Source of the DNA: Stictocephala bisonia
Taxonomy: Eukaryota > Arthropoda > Insecta > Hemiptera > Membracidae
NCBI GenBank assembly: GCA_035578905.1
Contig: JAQJVL010000278.1
Span: forward strand, 310,001 to 374,000
Length of the DNA stretch: 64,000 nt
Direction: 5' to 3'
Numbering within the stretch: the stretch's first letter is position 1; each line of letters opens with the position of its first letter. Positions 46,601 to 58,214 of the stretch are shown piece after piece. The notes beneath the pieces were generated by a model. The model made no database searches, was not told the DNA's origin, and was given only the letters and a program-made list of their open reading frames with translations. The translations under genes and the position numbers were made by a program.

Positions 46601-46913
46601 ACGTGCTAGAGAGAGAGTAAGGAGGAGGTATGATAAGGGTCGTACTCCTAACCCTTTTCAGGTTGGAGATCTGGTTCTTTGTCAGGCTCACCCGGTCAGT
46701 TCGGCCGCGGAACGAAGAGCTGCAAAGTTGTGCTATCGGTGGTCTGGTCCCCACCGCATCGACAGGTTTTTGTCACCGGTGACTGCTCTGCTGGTTGATC
46801 CCCAGTCAGGCAGAGTGTTCAGGAAAGCCCATGTGTCCCAGCTTAAGGCTTTCCGGGGAACGGTTGATCCAGGAGTTGGTGTTCCTGGGGGTTTCTTGGG
46901 GCACAGAGATTGA
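43614..46913 (+). CDS. pol: Pol polyprotein: protease, RT, RNase H, integrase
   Basis: A 1099-residue frame without stops. Protease: ALLDSGSACSII (Asp about 68). RT: SPAFLVPKPNGKSRLVMDYR, FSVFDLNQAYHQIPL and the YLDDLLVYS box near residue 391. RNase H: LQTDASSSAIAAVL near 540. Integrase: HHCC zinc domain from GGHLGIHK to CHLCSLSK near 745-785, then FIDYVGPFP, VSDNGSQFTSHEF and an Asp-Asp-35-Glu spacing with Glu in HAERFNR. A GPY/F-like segment (RWSGPHRIDRF) is near the C-terminus. Translated by frameshift from gag. It appears intact. Confidence 0.96.
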   Translation: MRGVASTVAPRVVASDRGHLPLTRAHSRSVGDFSGLAGMASLGLSAVTSLCPGVFVSFGGTVCRALLDSGSACSIISLSLFESLDTLGLVRHTEPSSVTCWTASQTPLPIILKAFFHFKIEGFYWRWGFLVAKDLAVSCILGADFISKSGMVLDLQKRQMFFKFYRRVLVPLVGDSDCPPAVREVGCEPEQPKVDPVGHLPPEQAEAIRRLCLQFPDVLTPELGVTSLLEYEIHLTNPQPVRSQPYKLAPPKMEVMRAMIEDLLSKGVIEPSRSAYASPAFLVPKPNGKSRLVMDYRRLNAKVAIDSVPLPDLHSVFDWFGKAKFFSVFDLNQAYHQIPLKKESRPMTSFCVPWNLYQFTRVPMGLAVGAQTLTRLLDSIFHDVKFEFIFNYLDDLLVYSETFGEHMQHLEEVLSRLKSAGLTVNPEKVTFARPEISFLGHLISSRGVCIDPARTQGIRDFPPPRDAKGIARFVGMVNFYRRFIPNVAELAAPLNELRKKGVPFVWGQAQQTAFDALKEAIMQPPVLRMPDFSREFILQTDASSSAIAAVLSQEFDGVRQPIAFASRTLSHQEKKASSNYELECLAVVFATDKFLRFLEHAEFLLETDNQALSWLLAHPRQLGKIGRWVVKISAFKFRVQHLRGTQNVIADALSRMYHEPSDPPAEAVAQCGAVLLDFPLAFDDLLSHQQKDPELSVILGELQEGGAHPPYFLSKGVLCCRPRQRGEPRVVLPSHLVPMVFQYYHSSLVGGHLGIHKTIAKIRRYFIWKGMDRDVAGRVRACHLCSLSKPSQNAKLGLLSSEVAERPFEKVFIDYVGPFPRSKSGSSYLLVCVDAFSKFVWLFPLRSATAKLTIRALQSQLFQHFGVPSTLVSDNGSQFTSHEFRRFCFGNGIRHVTTSPYYPQPSHAERFNRNLRSALITFHAEKQNTWDESLSWLQLAFNSSKHESHNATPFEILHGYPPNNPLSNLWRLEDLLPMPGATDVVSTWRAARRNLLRARERVRRRYDKGRTPNPFQVGDLVLCQAHPVSSAAERRAAKLCYRWSGPHRIDRFLSPVTALLVDPQSGRVFRKAHVSQLKAFRGTVDPGVGVPGGFLGHRD

Positions 46914-47142
46914 TCACCTCTGCGCCCTAGGTTGCTGTTCTGAGAGAGTCTCCTTCTCTCTTTTCTGGTCGGGCCCGACCGTCAGGGTAGTTCGCTCCCT
47001 GTTCGAGGGGTTTCTCCTCTTAGATTCTCTTTGGCGTCCTTGGAGCACCACTCTTTGGAGGGTTCTTTTCTTCTTCTGGTTGGTTCCCTGAGGTACCGAG
47101 TTCTCCCCTGCCTGGGTGTGTTGAGGTTTTGCAGAGGGAGGT
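46914..47142 (+). other. Short 3' untranslated stretch and polypurine tract
   Basis: No env frame. GCAGAGGGAGG at about 47131-47141 just before the 3' LTR is the likely plus-strand primer. Confidence 0.7.
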
Positions 47143-48501
47143 TGTACCGGGTCGTTTTGACCGGTACATTTCGTTTTTTTCGTCGTTGTCTGCCGGGCTG
47201 CCTGAGACCGCTTGTGCCCGGCGATTCGCTTTACTTTGGTGGCCGTTGGCTCGGACTCGGTCGTTCCGTGTTCCAGCCTTTGTCTGTCAGGTTGGCGGTC
47301 ATTTTGTCTTTGGCTCTGCCTGCTGAGATACAATGATCGGCTAGATACTCTAATACTCCAGGGTCCTTGAGTGGGACTTTCAGCCCTCAGCCTGCCGTCC
47401 GGTGGAATTTCAATCTTCCCAACTGCGAGCCTGGCCTGGGGACCATGTGATTGAGCAAGCTCTGCCCCTCACTGCCCTCTCTACTTCTCGGGGCAATTTT
47501 CTTCAGTCCTCAGGTCAGTGCGTTCCATTTTTGTTTCCCGGCGGCTGAGCTGGGGGTTTTGCTGTTTATCTATTTAGATAAAAAAAAATAAACCAAAGAA
47601 AAAAAAGTGAAATATAAAGAAAAAGAAAAAAAGGGTGCCAAACTATTTATTGAGGCCTAGGCCTAAAGACTGAAAAGTTTATGAAACAGCCATGGGGACT
47701 TTAACATGTTTTTAATTAAAGAAAAAAAAGAACTTTTAAAATACACAAAGAACTTTGGATGTTCATCTTTATTGTTATTTAGTTTAATTAGTTTATTTGT
47801 TGTTATATTTTTTTAGATTTTATATTTGTTAGGTCCCTATGGTTAAGTTATGTTATTTATTTATATGTTTAGGCCTAGTGAGTTAGTTAAGTGTTATTTC
47901 TTTTGTTAGTTGTAGTATGTTTTGAAGTGAATTTTTACTAGAACGTTACCGGGTTATATTTTATTTTTAATTACTTCTTTTTTTAAACGTTCACCAAAAG
48001 GGGATTATTGTGCTTTGCTTAACTTCTAATTCGGAGCTGCCCAGGGATTCCGGCTTACTCCCTGGCCCCGGTGGAATCAAGGGATGTGGGCTAAATTGCC
48101 GGTTTAATTGTTGTGATCCAAAGGTTCTAAATTTTCACTTTTATTTGGGCATTAAATTTTTCTTACGTTTTGGGTGTCTCAGGCTAAGCTGCAGATAGGC
48201 CATGTAGTTGTTAATTGTTAATTTTGGTATTTGTAGAGTTTGTTGTTTTGTAGCTTTTGTATTATTATCTTGTTTAATTTAGTGTTTCTTGTTATTTATT
48301 TAAGTGCAAATTGATATTGTGGCCTTCTGCCGTTTTTGGACGGATTAACTTTTGTTTGCTTGCAATAATAAAATTAGTTTTGCTCAGCTGCCGAGTGTTA
48401 TTTTGACCCTCCAACTGCCACCCATGATCCCATCGCTTGCCTTGTTTTGAGCCATCTCCTGGTTGGCACGCTTTCCAGCTTTGGTGGGGGGATGGGTCTC
48501 A
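47143..48501 (+). repeat. 3' LTR
   Basis: 1359 bp, matching the 5' LTR except for about ten small differences (for example CCGTGTTCC versus CCTTGTTCC, and TTTTTGGACGG versus GTTTTGACGG). Confidence 0.95.
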
Positions 48502-48505
48502 AAGT

Positions 48506-49748
48506 TTACATTAAAATGAAATTGTAAAATAGGTTAAACAGTTTTCTAATAAGCAAATTACTTGCCGGTAGAAAAAATTAATAAGTGAACGTCACACAAC
48601 ACAAATTTATTACAATATAAGTAAAGAATATTCAAATATTATGTTCATAGATTTCAGTAAAACACGTTTACCTTTCTCAAACAAGAGGGATTCACAAAGA
48701 ACTTCAATTGTTGTAAAATTTGTAAAAAAACTGTAAAATTTAAATATAACAAGCTTGTTAACTTAACAAATCTTTCCAAAATTATATAATATTTGTATAA
48801 CTCTTTTTAAAATTTTTAAACTATAAAAGTAATTGTAAAATCCAAATTCTTACTATGGTTTCTTGATTTATGTACTAATATTGATTTTATATACAGATGG
48901 ACCAGTCTAACGTGCTCGCAGACTCGACTCTACTAACCGCTCTCACGACATACAACCATTTTATTTTTGTGTCCAAAGACTTAATAATAAATATTTTACA
49001 CATCCCTAAAAAATTTTTAAAGTTTCATTTATTATTTAAAAATATTAAGATATGATCAATCAGATGTAACAAAAAGGTAACATTTACCATGTACTTTTGA
49101 AATGTTGAAATAATATATTATTTGTTTATATAATTAAGATTATTTATATAAATACGATAAGTATTAAATTAGCAATTTTTAAATTTTACTATTAGTAAAC
49201 AGTCAACAACGTTTATAAGCAATATATTCTACACTTTATAAAAAAAAAATAACTTGCAAAAGAAACGTTCAGAAACAGTAATAATTAGTTGCAATGAATT
49301 AGAAAGACAGGTAATATTTACAAATAAAATTGATAAAAAATGATAAGTTGCTGGTGCATTTCTATTACACCGGTAACTAATGTTTTCCACCGGCTGTTAG
49401 AAAAGTGCCTACACCATGTCCCGCTTCTATTAGCCTCTCCTCAAGGTCACACGCACCTTTAGCCTTGGCCAACTGTACACACATATGGATTTCTCAAACA
49501 ATGCAAAATTGTTTGTCTAGTTATCAGCTGTTTTGTGATTTTTTGGCACTAGTGTAGTCTCATGTAAATGTAGTGCAGTTTAAACCAGCTGTAGTAGCAA
49601 AACTCAATAACTTATCAAATTAAACTGGTACAAAAAAATATTCATATTACATAATAAATAATCCAATTTAATGTTTTTGGTCGACAAGTTATTGTGGTAT
49701 TTAAACAGATGTTAGTTAGGCTTTAGAACATACCTTAGCTAGTTTAAC

Positions 49749-49784
<36 letters not shown>

Positions 49785-51052
49785 GATTTTTTGAACATTT
49801 TCCATTGAACCAAATTGAACCAAAAATTGAAGATTTTTGGAACAGAATCTGATTAACCTTTATTTGGTTGGTAAAATCTACTACTGCAAGATTGGCAATT
49901 TTAAGCAGTTAGTAGACATTTATACATGACAGGATGGCAAAAAGCCTTCAAGTTTTTAGACAAACATAAAATATAATATAAATACAACTGGCCATATTAT
50001 AAATTCTTAAGGAAGGCTTCTTGAAAAATTCAAAAGCATGGAAGACACACATTTTAAAGATACATAGGAGGTTTCTTTAATTTTGAGAATTAGTTTCTTT
50101 CTATCGAGATAGGCCTTTAACAACCCTGAGTACCACTTTTTCTCCTAATCTAATATTAGTCAGATGAGATTATCAACTAGGAAAACATATTCTTTGCTAA
50201 GGTTAAGAATAATACTAAAAATTAAGTGTTAGTCCTCAAGTTGTTTAGTTGATTTGGCTTTTTTGTCACCCACTTTTCAGCAATAAACGGAGAAAATAAG
50301 GAGTCAATCTTAAAATGATATTTTTGCTGTCCAGCACTATAATCTCAATTATTTTTAATCTGTGGGGACATAGATATAGGACTAAAATAATAACTACAAC
50401 TTTTTTACCCAATTTCTATAATTTTTTTCAGTTTCTTTTTGTGATTGTTAAGGTAATTTGTCTTTTTAAAACAGATTTCATCTAAAAAACATATAATTAA
50501 AGATTAACTATAATTAATTTATCTCACTCAGTTACTTGGAACTCTCTCTTTCACATTAGATTAGCAAATAGAGACATGAGTGATGTCAAATGTAAGGTCA
50601 TTCATGAGTTTTTGAAAAGAAAAAAAAACACTGTCCATAATCTCGGTGAAAATAATGTAATAGCAAATATTTAGCCTTAAAAAACAGTGAATAAGATATA
50701 ATATAAATACCAATTATCCATTCAAGATGAACCATTTAACAGAATGTTTTACTAAATTTGTTAACTTATAAAAAATTTTCTGTCTTCAAGTATGAATTCA
50801 TATATGGTAACAACAAAATAAATAACTATACTTTTTAACTAACAATTTTTAGAGATTAAAATTAACTAATTTTATTCAGTGAAATTACTAAAGTTATAAC
50901 TCTGACTTGTCTTTACATTTTATGTGCTGTCAGATATTCTTAAAATAAGATCATTTTTAAATATATTTTCAAAATCACATGGACACTGTGCTAAGATTTG
51001 TGAACTAAAAACTTGACCAACTTTTTAAATAAATTGGTCTTACTATACTTAC
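48506..51052. other. AT-rich intron sequence with poly-T tract
   Basis: No coding exon recognised. A T homopolymer of about 28 bases lies near 49757-49784, possibly the A-tail of an old minus-strand retrocopy. Confidence 0.45.
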
Positions 51053-51110
51053 TTGGTAGCTAAAAGTTCATTGTTTTCCATAATTAGATTTTCAACCTCT
51101 TTTCCCATAC
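51053..51110 (-). CDS. syd: JIP3/sunday driver exon, start of leucine zipper II
   Basis: A 58-nt exon with acceptor TTTTTTTCAG and donor CAA|GTAAGT. It reads (G)MGKEVENLIMENNELLAT, then AA, which joins G of the next exon to form Lys before NALNIV. The GMGKEVENL start is a hallmark of JIP3/JIP4. Upstream exons lie beyond the window or were not recognised. Confidence 0.93.
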
Positions 51111-51251
51111 CTGAAAAAAATGTTGACTACATTTAGTTTGGAGAACATAAAAGGATATTGATAGTTTTAAATCAAATACAAAGACAAGCTTAGATGTTTT
51201 TATTTTTAAATTATGGTGGTTATGATTTTGTAAAATTATAAAGACAAAAGC

Positions 51252-51325
51252 TTAACCCTTCGCACGCGGCAAACGAATATGTAGTCAGCCTCTACTTTGC
51301 CTCAAACGCGGTAAACGGATATCCA
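51252..51325 (+). mobile_element. Possible piggyBac-type terminal fragment
   Basis: TTAACCCTTCGCACGCGGC followed by a near-repeat (CAAACGCGGTAAACGGATAT) looks like a TTAA-flanked, GC-rich piggyBac-family end. No matching right end was found. Confidence 0.3.
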
Positions 51326-51979
51326 AAATGAAATATTTCTGTCGATAGTATAAATACTAGTTCTTAAAACTTCCGCTAGAGTGCAGCATCAACTTAGACA
51401 TGTCTTTGGCCAACTCCCTCAGCCTATCAAAAACGTAAATAGTCTATGAATGAAAAGGGGCGGAGCAGCCAATTAGAGCGTGCATGGGCACGGCTCCGTC
51501 TCCTGCCCTTTGCACACATGTAAAACGAAAATATCCTCCTTCTGTCGCTCCATTCAAGCACATTGTTTTCAACACTTATCGTTCTTTTTCTGTTTTCTAG
51601 TTTCAATTATTTTGTTGTAGTTATTATTGTATCATAAATGAAAGATACTGTTAAAATGTTCAACTAAAATGTTGACAATTTTTTATACATATATATATAC
51701 TTTTCATTATAGTTGTACATCTACAATAAAATAGCGTTCTATGTTCATTGTTTTTAAACCTAACTTTTTCTCATATTTTTTTAGTTGTATAGCAGAATTT
51801 CTATGAAACTACTAGCTGATTCTTATTTTCTATGTTTAGTTTGGATGTTTTCCACCAACGGCTCTCATATTTCTAGAGAAAACAGAATTTTAGGAAACAC
51901 TTTAGGTCTTTAGCTATATTAAACCTATCTTACAGTGTAATAATGTTATTTTAAAACATGATTATATGAAGCAATAGTG
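51326..51979. other. Non-coding DNA
   Basis: No exon or RNA recognised. The segment separates the piggyBac-like fragment from the minisatellite. Confidence 0.35.
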
Positions 51980-54715
51980 TTTTTATGGTGGATGGGTAGT
52001 TCTCAAGGAGATTTGTCTGTAGGATGAGTGGTGGGAGGAGGGTGTGTCCTAAGGAATTGTGTGTGCAGAGGTAGGTGGATTGGTCTATTAAGAGTCATGT
52101 GTGTGGTTAGTTACGTAGTCTATCTGTGTGTTGAGTAGGTGGGCGGTAAGTCAAGAGTGTTGGATGTTACGTAGGTAGGTAGGTAGGTTGTTCATGTGTG
52201 TTGGTGGTCTATCAAAGGTTTTATGTAATGGTTAGGTGGCTGATCTATCAGAGGTGTTGTGTGTTGAGTAGGTGGGTGGACTGTTAAGTCATGATTTTAT
52301 GGTGTGTGGTACGTATGTTAAATAGGTGGTTATACATAAAGTCTTGTATTTGTGGGTGGTTAAGTCGTATGTTTAGGAGGATGGATGTTCATGAATGTTA
52401 GGATTGTAAGTCAATCAAAGGTTTTATGTAAAGGTTAGGTGGATGATCTATCAGAGGTTTTGTGTGTTGAGTAGGTTGGTGGACTGTTAAGTCATGATTT
52501 TATGGTGTGTAGTATGTATGTTTGGTAGGTAGGTCATCCATGAATGTTACGGAGATGGATGGTCAATCAAGAGTCTTGTTTGATTAGTATGTGGGTGGGT
52601 AAACATAAGTCTTGTATGTACGGTGTGTGGTACGTATATTGGATAGGTAGGGGTATGTCAATAGGACTATTTTCATGGTAGTATGATGGTATATTAAGTC
52701 ATGTCTGCAGAGTGTGTAGTTTGTTTATCATGATTTTTGTATCTTTGGTAGGTGGTCCTTCAAAAGTCTTATGCTCTGGGAAGGTGGAGTGTCAATCGAC
52801 AGTTGTGTTTGTTAAGTTGATGTGTGATCAAACAAGTGTTTTGTGTTTATTGAGTAGGTTAGATGGTCAATCAAAAGTCTTGTATGTAGAGTGTGGTTAG
52901 TCTAGTATTTTAGGTGGGTAGGTGGTCAAATGTATTATGTGTCGAGAGGGGTGAGTGGTCTGTCAAGAGGACTATGTGTAGAGTGTGGTTAGTCTAGTAT
53001 ATTAGGTGGGTAGATGGTCAGTCAGATGTGCTATTTGTTGGGAAGGTGTGTGGCCTATCGAGGGTACTGTGTGTGTTGGGTAGGTAGGTGGTCAATCAAA
53101 GGTCTTGTATGTAAGGTGTGGTTAGTATAGTATATTAGGTGGGTAGATGGTCAGTCAGATGTCTTATGTGTTGGGAAGGTGGTTGGCCTATCGAGGGTAC
53201 TGTGTGTGTTGGGTAGGTAGGTGGTCAATCAAAGGTCTTGTATGTAAGGTGTGGTTAGTCTAGTATATTAGGTGGGTAGGTGGTCAGTCGGATGTCTTAT
53301 GTGTTGGGGAGGTGGGTGGCCTATCGAGAGTACTGTGTGTGTAGGGTAGGTAGATGGTCAATAAAAAGTCTTGTATGTACGGTGTGTGGTTTGTTTATCA
53401 TGATTTTTGTATCTTTGGTCGATGGTCCTTCAAAAGTCTTATGCTTTGGGAAGGTGGAGTGTCAATCGAGAGTTGTGTTTGTTAGGTTGATGTGTGATCA
53501 AACAAGTGTTTTTTTGTGTATTGAGTAGGTAGATGGTCAATCAAAAGTCTTGTATGTAGCGTGTGGTTAGTCTAGTATATTAGGTGGGGAGGTGGTCAAA
53601 TGTATTATGTGTCGAGAGGGGTGAGTGGTCTGTCAAGAGGACTATGTGTAGAGTGTGGTTAGTCTAGTATATTAGGTGGGTAGATGGTCAGTCAGATGTG
53701 TTATGTGTTGGGAAGTTGGGTGGCCTATCGAGGGTACTGTGTGTGTTGGGTAGGTAGGTGGTCAATCAAAGGTCTTGTATGTAAGGTGTGGTTAGTCTAG
53801 TATATTATGTGGGTAGGTGGTCAGTCGGATGTCTTATGTGTTGGGAAGTTGGGTGGCCTATCGAGGGTACTGTGTGTGTTGGGTAGGTAGGTGGTCAATC
53901 AAAGGTCTTGTATGTAAGGTGTGGTTAGTCTAGTATATTAGGTGGGTAGGTGGTCAGTCGGATGTCTTATGTGTATGGGAGGTGGGTGGCCTTTTGAGGG
54001 TCTGTGTGTGTTGAGTGGGTCGATGGTCAATCAAAAGTCTTGTATGTAGAGTGTGGTTAGTCTAGTATATTGGGTGGGTAGGTGGTCAGTCAGATGTCTT
54101 ATGTGTTGGGGAGGTGAGTGGCCTATCGAGAGTACTGTCTGTGTAGGGTAGGTAGATGGTCAATCAAAAGTCTTGTATGTACGGTGTGTGGTTTGTTTAT
54201 CATGATTTTTGTATCTTTGGTCGATGGTCCTTCAAAAGTCTTATGCTTTGGGAAGCTGGAGTGTCAATCGAGAGTTGTGTTTGTTAGGTTGATGTGTGAT
54301 CAAACAAGTGTTTTGTGTGTATTGAGTAGGTAGATGGTCAATCAAAAGTCTTGTATGTAGCGTGTGGTTAGTCTAGTATATTAGGTGGGTAGGTGGTCAA
54401 ATGTATTATGTGTCGAGAGGGGTAAGTGGTCTGTCAAGAGGACTATGTGTAGAGTGTGGTTAGTCTAGTATATTAGGTGGGTAGGTGGTCAGTCAGATGT
54501 CTTTTGTGATGGGGAGGTGAGTGGTCAATCTAAAGTACTGTGTGTGTAGGGTAGGTAGATGGTCAATCAAAGGTCTTGTATGTAGAGTGTGGTTAGTCTA
54601 GTATATAGGGTGGGTAGTTGGTCAGTCAGATGTCTTATGGAGAGGTGATGGATGATCAAGGGCCTTATGTGATGAATAGGAAGGTGATCTATCAAGAGTG
54701 TTGTGTGTTCTAGGT
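51980..54715 (+). repeat. GT-rich minisatellite with higher-order repeats
   Basis: Monomers of roughly 36-60 bp built on GGTAGGTGGTCAATCAAA and GTCTTRTGTGT are grouped into subunits of about 131-133 bp (marker GTGGTTAGTCTAGTATATTA). These are grouped again into blocks: the marker GTCGAGAGGGG recurs at 52941, 53611 and 54412 (670 and 801 bp apart), and TTTATCATGATTTTTG at about 52727, 53395 and 54197. The longer block has one extra 131-bp subunit. Strong strand bias (G/T on plus). Short open frames follow from lack of stops rather than coding. Confidence 0.92.
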
Positions 54716-56270
54716 TCTCCATGTGTTTGGGTCTCTGTGACAAAGTTGTGTATATACATTTTCTGATCGAATATTTTACAACCACAAGAGACCAAATTTT
54801 CTTACTGTTAATACCACGGTTTGTACAACAGAGACGTTTCAACTAACTATTCGTTTATTTGTTTAATACGCAGATAATTAGTAGTACCAGGTTTAGTTAA
54901 GCTCAGGCTTAAAATGTGAACATTATAGAGAATTTATTCCTATTGGTTACTTACACTTTCAACTGATTGAAGTCAACTAAGTAGCTATATAGGTTAAACA
55001 ATTAATTTACAGGAGTTAAGTCAGTTTTTTACGTTGTTTTGAGCTTGAACTAAGTTTAAAAAGGTTCTATAAGAGTATTTTAAAGGACGTTTTAATGTTT
55101 AGGACAAGTATCATTGTTATCGAACTGCTTTTAATAATTTTAGGGAATTATAACATATTTTGTACACAAATATCCCTACTTATGGAGGTTTTAACTAAAG
55201 TTTAAGGGGTTTGGGTTCTATGTCATAGTTTTCCTGACTATTGTGTTGTTAGTAGATGATAATCAAAGGGTTCAGCAGCCTTGGTTAGTGACAAAGACTA
55301 ACTAGTTCATCTACACTCCTTAAGGTCCAATACCTGTAAGATTAACGTCTCAGATACAGTAAATAGTGTATTGCTATGGTGTATATAAAGTGTGAGGAAT
55401 CACCTTGTGTTTGGGGTTATTACACTTCATTTATCATGTGTTTGTGGATATAATAATTGTTATTTGTAAGTTTAGGTTGTTTAACATACAATAATTCGGT
55501 AGACTAAGGTTAGGGTGTCTCTTGACATGTATAGGTTTTAAAGGTTTTGTTGGTTACTATGCTTCGTTTATAGTCAATGAACGTATGTAGGGTTATTCTT
55601 GTCAAGGGAGACTGCATACTTTAACTTGTTAAAAGTTTACTATTTTGTTGTGACTTAATGAAAAGATGTATTGAGTGTAGTGATGTGAGCCCTCTACTTG
55701 GGGGTAATGTGTTGATTGGAATGTAGGTTGTTACCTTTATTTTGTGACTTCAATGTGTATGAATGTAATTTGATAAGGTATTGCGCTATAACTCTAATGC
55801 ATATTGTTTAAAATTCTACCTAAACTATGGAAACATTAGAAATTACAGTATAATTTTGATGTATGATCTCTCATTATTACACATAAGATCAATGTTTTGG
55901 CATGTATACAGTATGGAATTTACAACAAAACAAATAGATAAAACTTTGTTAAAATTAGGTGTACTCGTAATGATTTAAATATAAAGCACAAATTATTGAA
56001 AAAGGTTCTATGTATTACGTATGATAATTGGAAATAACAGGAATATCAATTGATTTTACTGAATAAAACGTAGTGTGTAAATAAATTATTATTGCTCTCT
56101 TTTTTTAAAAGTGTGGGACTATAATACCAATAATTCTTTCGTTTTGTTTAATAATAGATGAGATATGGTCAGATTCTACGACTATCTCTGAGGAAAAGCA
56201 TATAATGCTGTTTGATATCACTAAACTTGACCTCTAGGGTTAGCATGTGGTTGATATGCAGTCCATCTGG
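54716..56270. other. Non-coding AT-rich DNA
   Basis: No gene, RNA or clear repeat recognised. Confidence 0.4.
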
Positions 56271-56379
56271 TGCCAATTAAACAATATTGAGGTCAGCCTG
56301 TGTTGTGTGAGAACTGAATGAACTGTCGGTGGCACCGAGCAAAGTAATTTAGGTTGAATAGTTCGGTTAGGCATGAGGG

Positions 56380-57010
56380 CTCTAGGGTAAGAGCGTTAAG
56401 CTAGCGTGTTAGGTTTAGAGGATGTCGAGTGTGTTTAATATGAAGATGAAGTTAACCAGAAGTAGATGGTAGTTGAAGGTAAGAGCGCATGTTAACAGAG
56501 TATTTAATATAAAATAAAAAATTAATTAAAATGGATAGGATAACAGTGTATTACAAATTATAAACAGATTAAATAAAAAGAATTGTCCCTTCATTTTTGA
56601 ATAAATAATTAATTAAAAACATGTATTGCGGGTTACCTAGAGTGTTAAGTAGGGCTTGAGGATGACTGTGATTGATAGATAAGTATAGGTAGGTAACAGT
56701 GTAGGAAGCCGTGGATGAGTACCCAAAGCTAAGAGCGTATGTTAACTGTGTATTTGTTAAAATTTCAGAAAAATTAAATTAAATAAGTAGTCTAACAGTA
56801 CGTGTGAGAAAGATTACTTGCAAAGTAGGGAGGTAACCAATCAGAGCGTGGCACTTGGGTGTGCGCCAGACCAGCAGACGACGTGTACGAAGGTAGCCGA
56901 CGGTCGCCGGAAGTATACGAAAGCATTTTATATAGTAAATATGTAAATGGCCGCCATCTTTTGCATTTTATTTAGTATGAGATGGGAAAGGTTAAGAGTG
57001 TATTTTTTAT
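56380..57010 (+). repeat. Degenerate TAAGAGYGTATGTTAAC repeats
   Basis: Related segments recur near 56390, 56481, 56730 and 56993 (for example AAGAGCGCATGTTAACAGAG and AAGAGCGTATGTTAACTGTG), spaced irregularly. CCAGCAGACGACG occurs at 56870 and again at 57188. Non-coding. Confidence 0.55.
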
Positions 57011-57239
57011 AGTATAACGACTGAATTTGAGGGAGGGAATTTTCCCACGGGGACTTCCCTTCCGAAGGCGCCATGTTTCCGAAAGGATGTGCTAAGTTTT
57101 GCCACCAGGTGCGCTACGATCGGGTCGAGCACATAGAGTATATGGAGTAGTGTATATATGAGTAGAGTAACAATGCGCATGCGCGCCCGACCAGCAGACG
57201 ACGCGTTAGTCATTTATTATAGTGTATTTTATATAGTAT

Positions 57240-57720
57240 AAAGACCGCCATCTTGGATGAGGGAATTTAGGGAGGGAATTTTGGGAGGGAAAGACGCCAT
57301 ATTGGACAAAAAAAGTTCATTTTATATAGCATAACATGGAAAAAGACGTCATGTTGGACAAACAAAGTTCATTTTATATAGTATAACATGGAAAAAGTTA
57401 GTGTATTTTATATAGTATAACAAGGTTAACAGTGCATTTTATATAGTATAACATGGAAAAAGACGCCATATTGAACAAAAAAAGTTCATTTTATATAGTA
57501 TAACATGGAAAAAGATACCATGTTGGACAAAAAAGTGCATTTTATATAGTATAACATGGAAAAAGTTAGGTTAAGAGTGTATTTTATATAGTATGATGTG
57601 GGAATTTGGAGGGAAATTTGGGAATTTGAGGGAAATTTGAGGTTAGGAAAACTGAGGTTAGGAAATTTGGCGGGAAATGGGCGCCGCCATCTTGGAAAAG
57701 TCACGTGACCGCTCTCGACC
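57240..57720 (+). repeat. Short tandem repeats with TTTTATATAGTATAACATGG core
   Basis: At least five copies of a unit of about 50-60 bp lie between 57310 and 57600, each with TTTTATATAGTATAACATGG and a GACGCCATNTTGG-like half. TATATA within every unit resembles TATA boxes. GCCGCCATCTT occurs at 56950 and 57681 with a variant at 57247. CACGTGAC and CCAATCAG stand at 57700-57725. No coding. Confidence 0.7.
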
Positions 57721-58214
57721 AATCAGAGGCCAGAAAAGTGAGCCTGAAACTGTCAGTTTTTCACTACTTATGATTTTAATTATAAATTTGACAAAACAAC
57801 AAACTGGCTAACGATCTCCAATATCTTTTCAACCAGTACCATTTTTATTGCTTTAACTGTGTTTTTATGAACAATAATAGTAGTTTTAGTAATTTTTTTT
57901 CAGATACACATAAAAATAAATGTAAAGCAGCATGAAAAATTATTAATAGCACAACAACTGCATTCCAAACGCCAAACTAAATCAAATCAGTACCAGTCCA
58001 AACTCCTTAAAAACACATTTTATCAAATCTGTATCAAAATAAACTTAAAAAAACCCATCTACCAAATTTCACGAATGGTTAGGAAAAGCCAATACTAATC
58101 AATGGCTTGAAACCTTTTGAGTGGACAGCAATCATATATATTCACATCATATATATTCACAATCAAATAGCGGTTAAATATTTAAATAATTCTGACAGTA
58201 CTGACAAATATAGT

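Larger units (their letters stand above)
40730..48501 (+). mobile_element. Complete Ty3/gypsy LTR retrotransposon
   Basis: Two LTRs (40730-42087 and 47143-48501) start TGTACCGGGTCG, end GGGTCTCA and are flanked by a 4-bp duplication AAGT (40726-40729, 48502-48505). The internal part has a primer-binding site, gag, pol in the order PR-RT-RNaseH-IN, and a polypurine tract; no env. The order with integrase last is the Ty3/gypsy type. The LTRs differ at roughly ten places, so insertion was recent. It sits in the syd intron between 40611 and 51053 in the orientation opposite to the gene, and is visibly GC-richer than its surroundings. Confidence 0.97.

Noticed and set aside
53280..54333. Open frames with repeated cysteine-containing peptides in the minisatellite
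   Set aside because: They arise from tandem DNA lacking stops. Frames are not kept between blocks and no start or splice context supports them.
51980..54715. CRISPR-like array
   Set aside because: Repeats are contiguous tandem units with no unique spacers, and the genome is eukaryotic.
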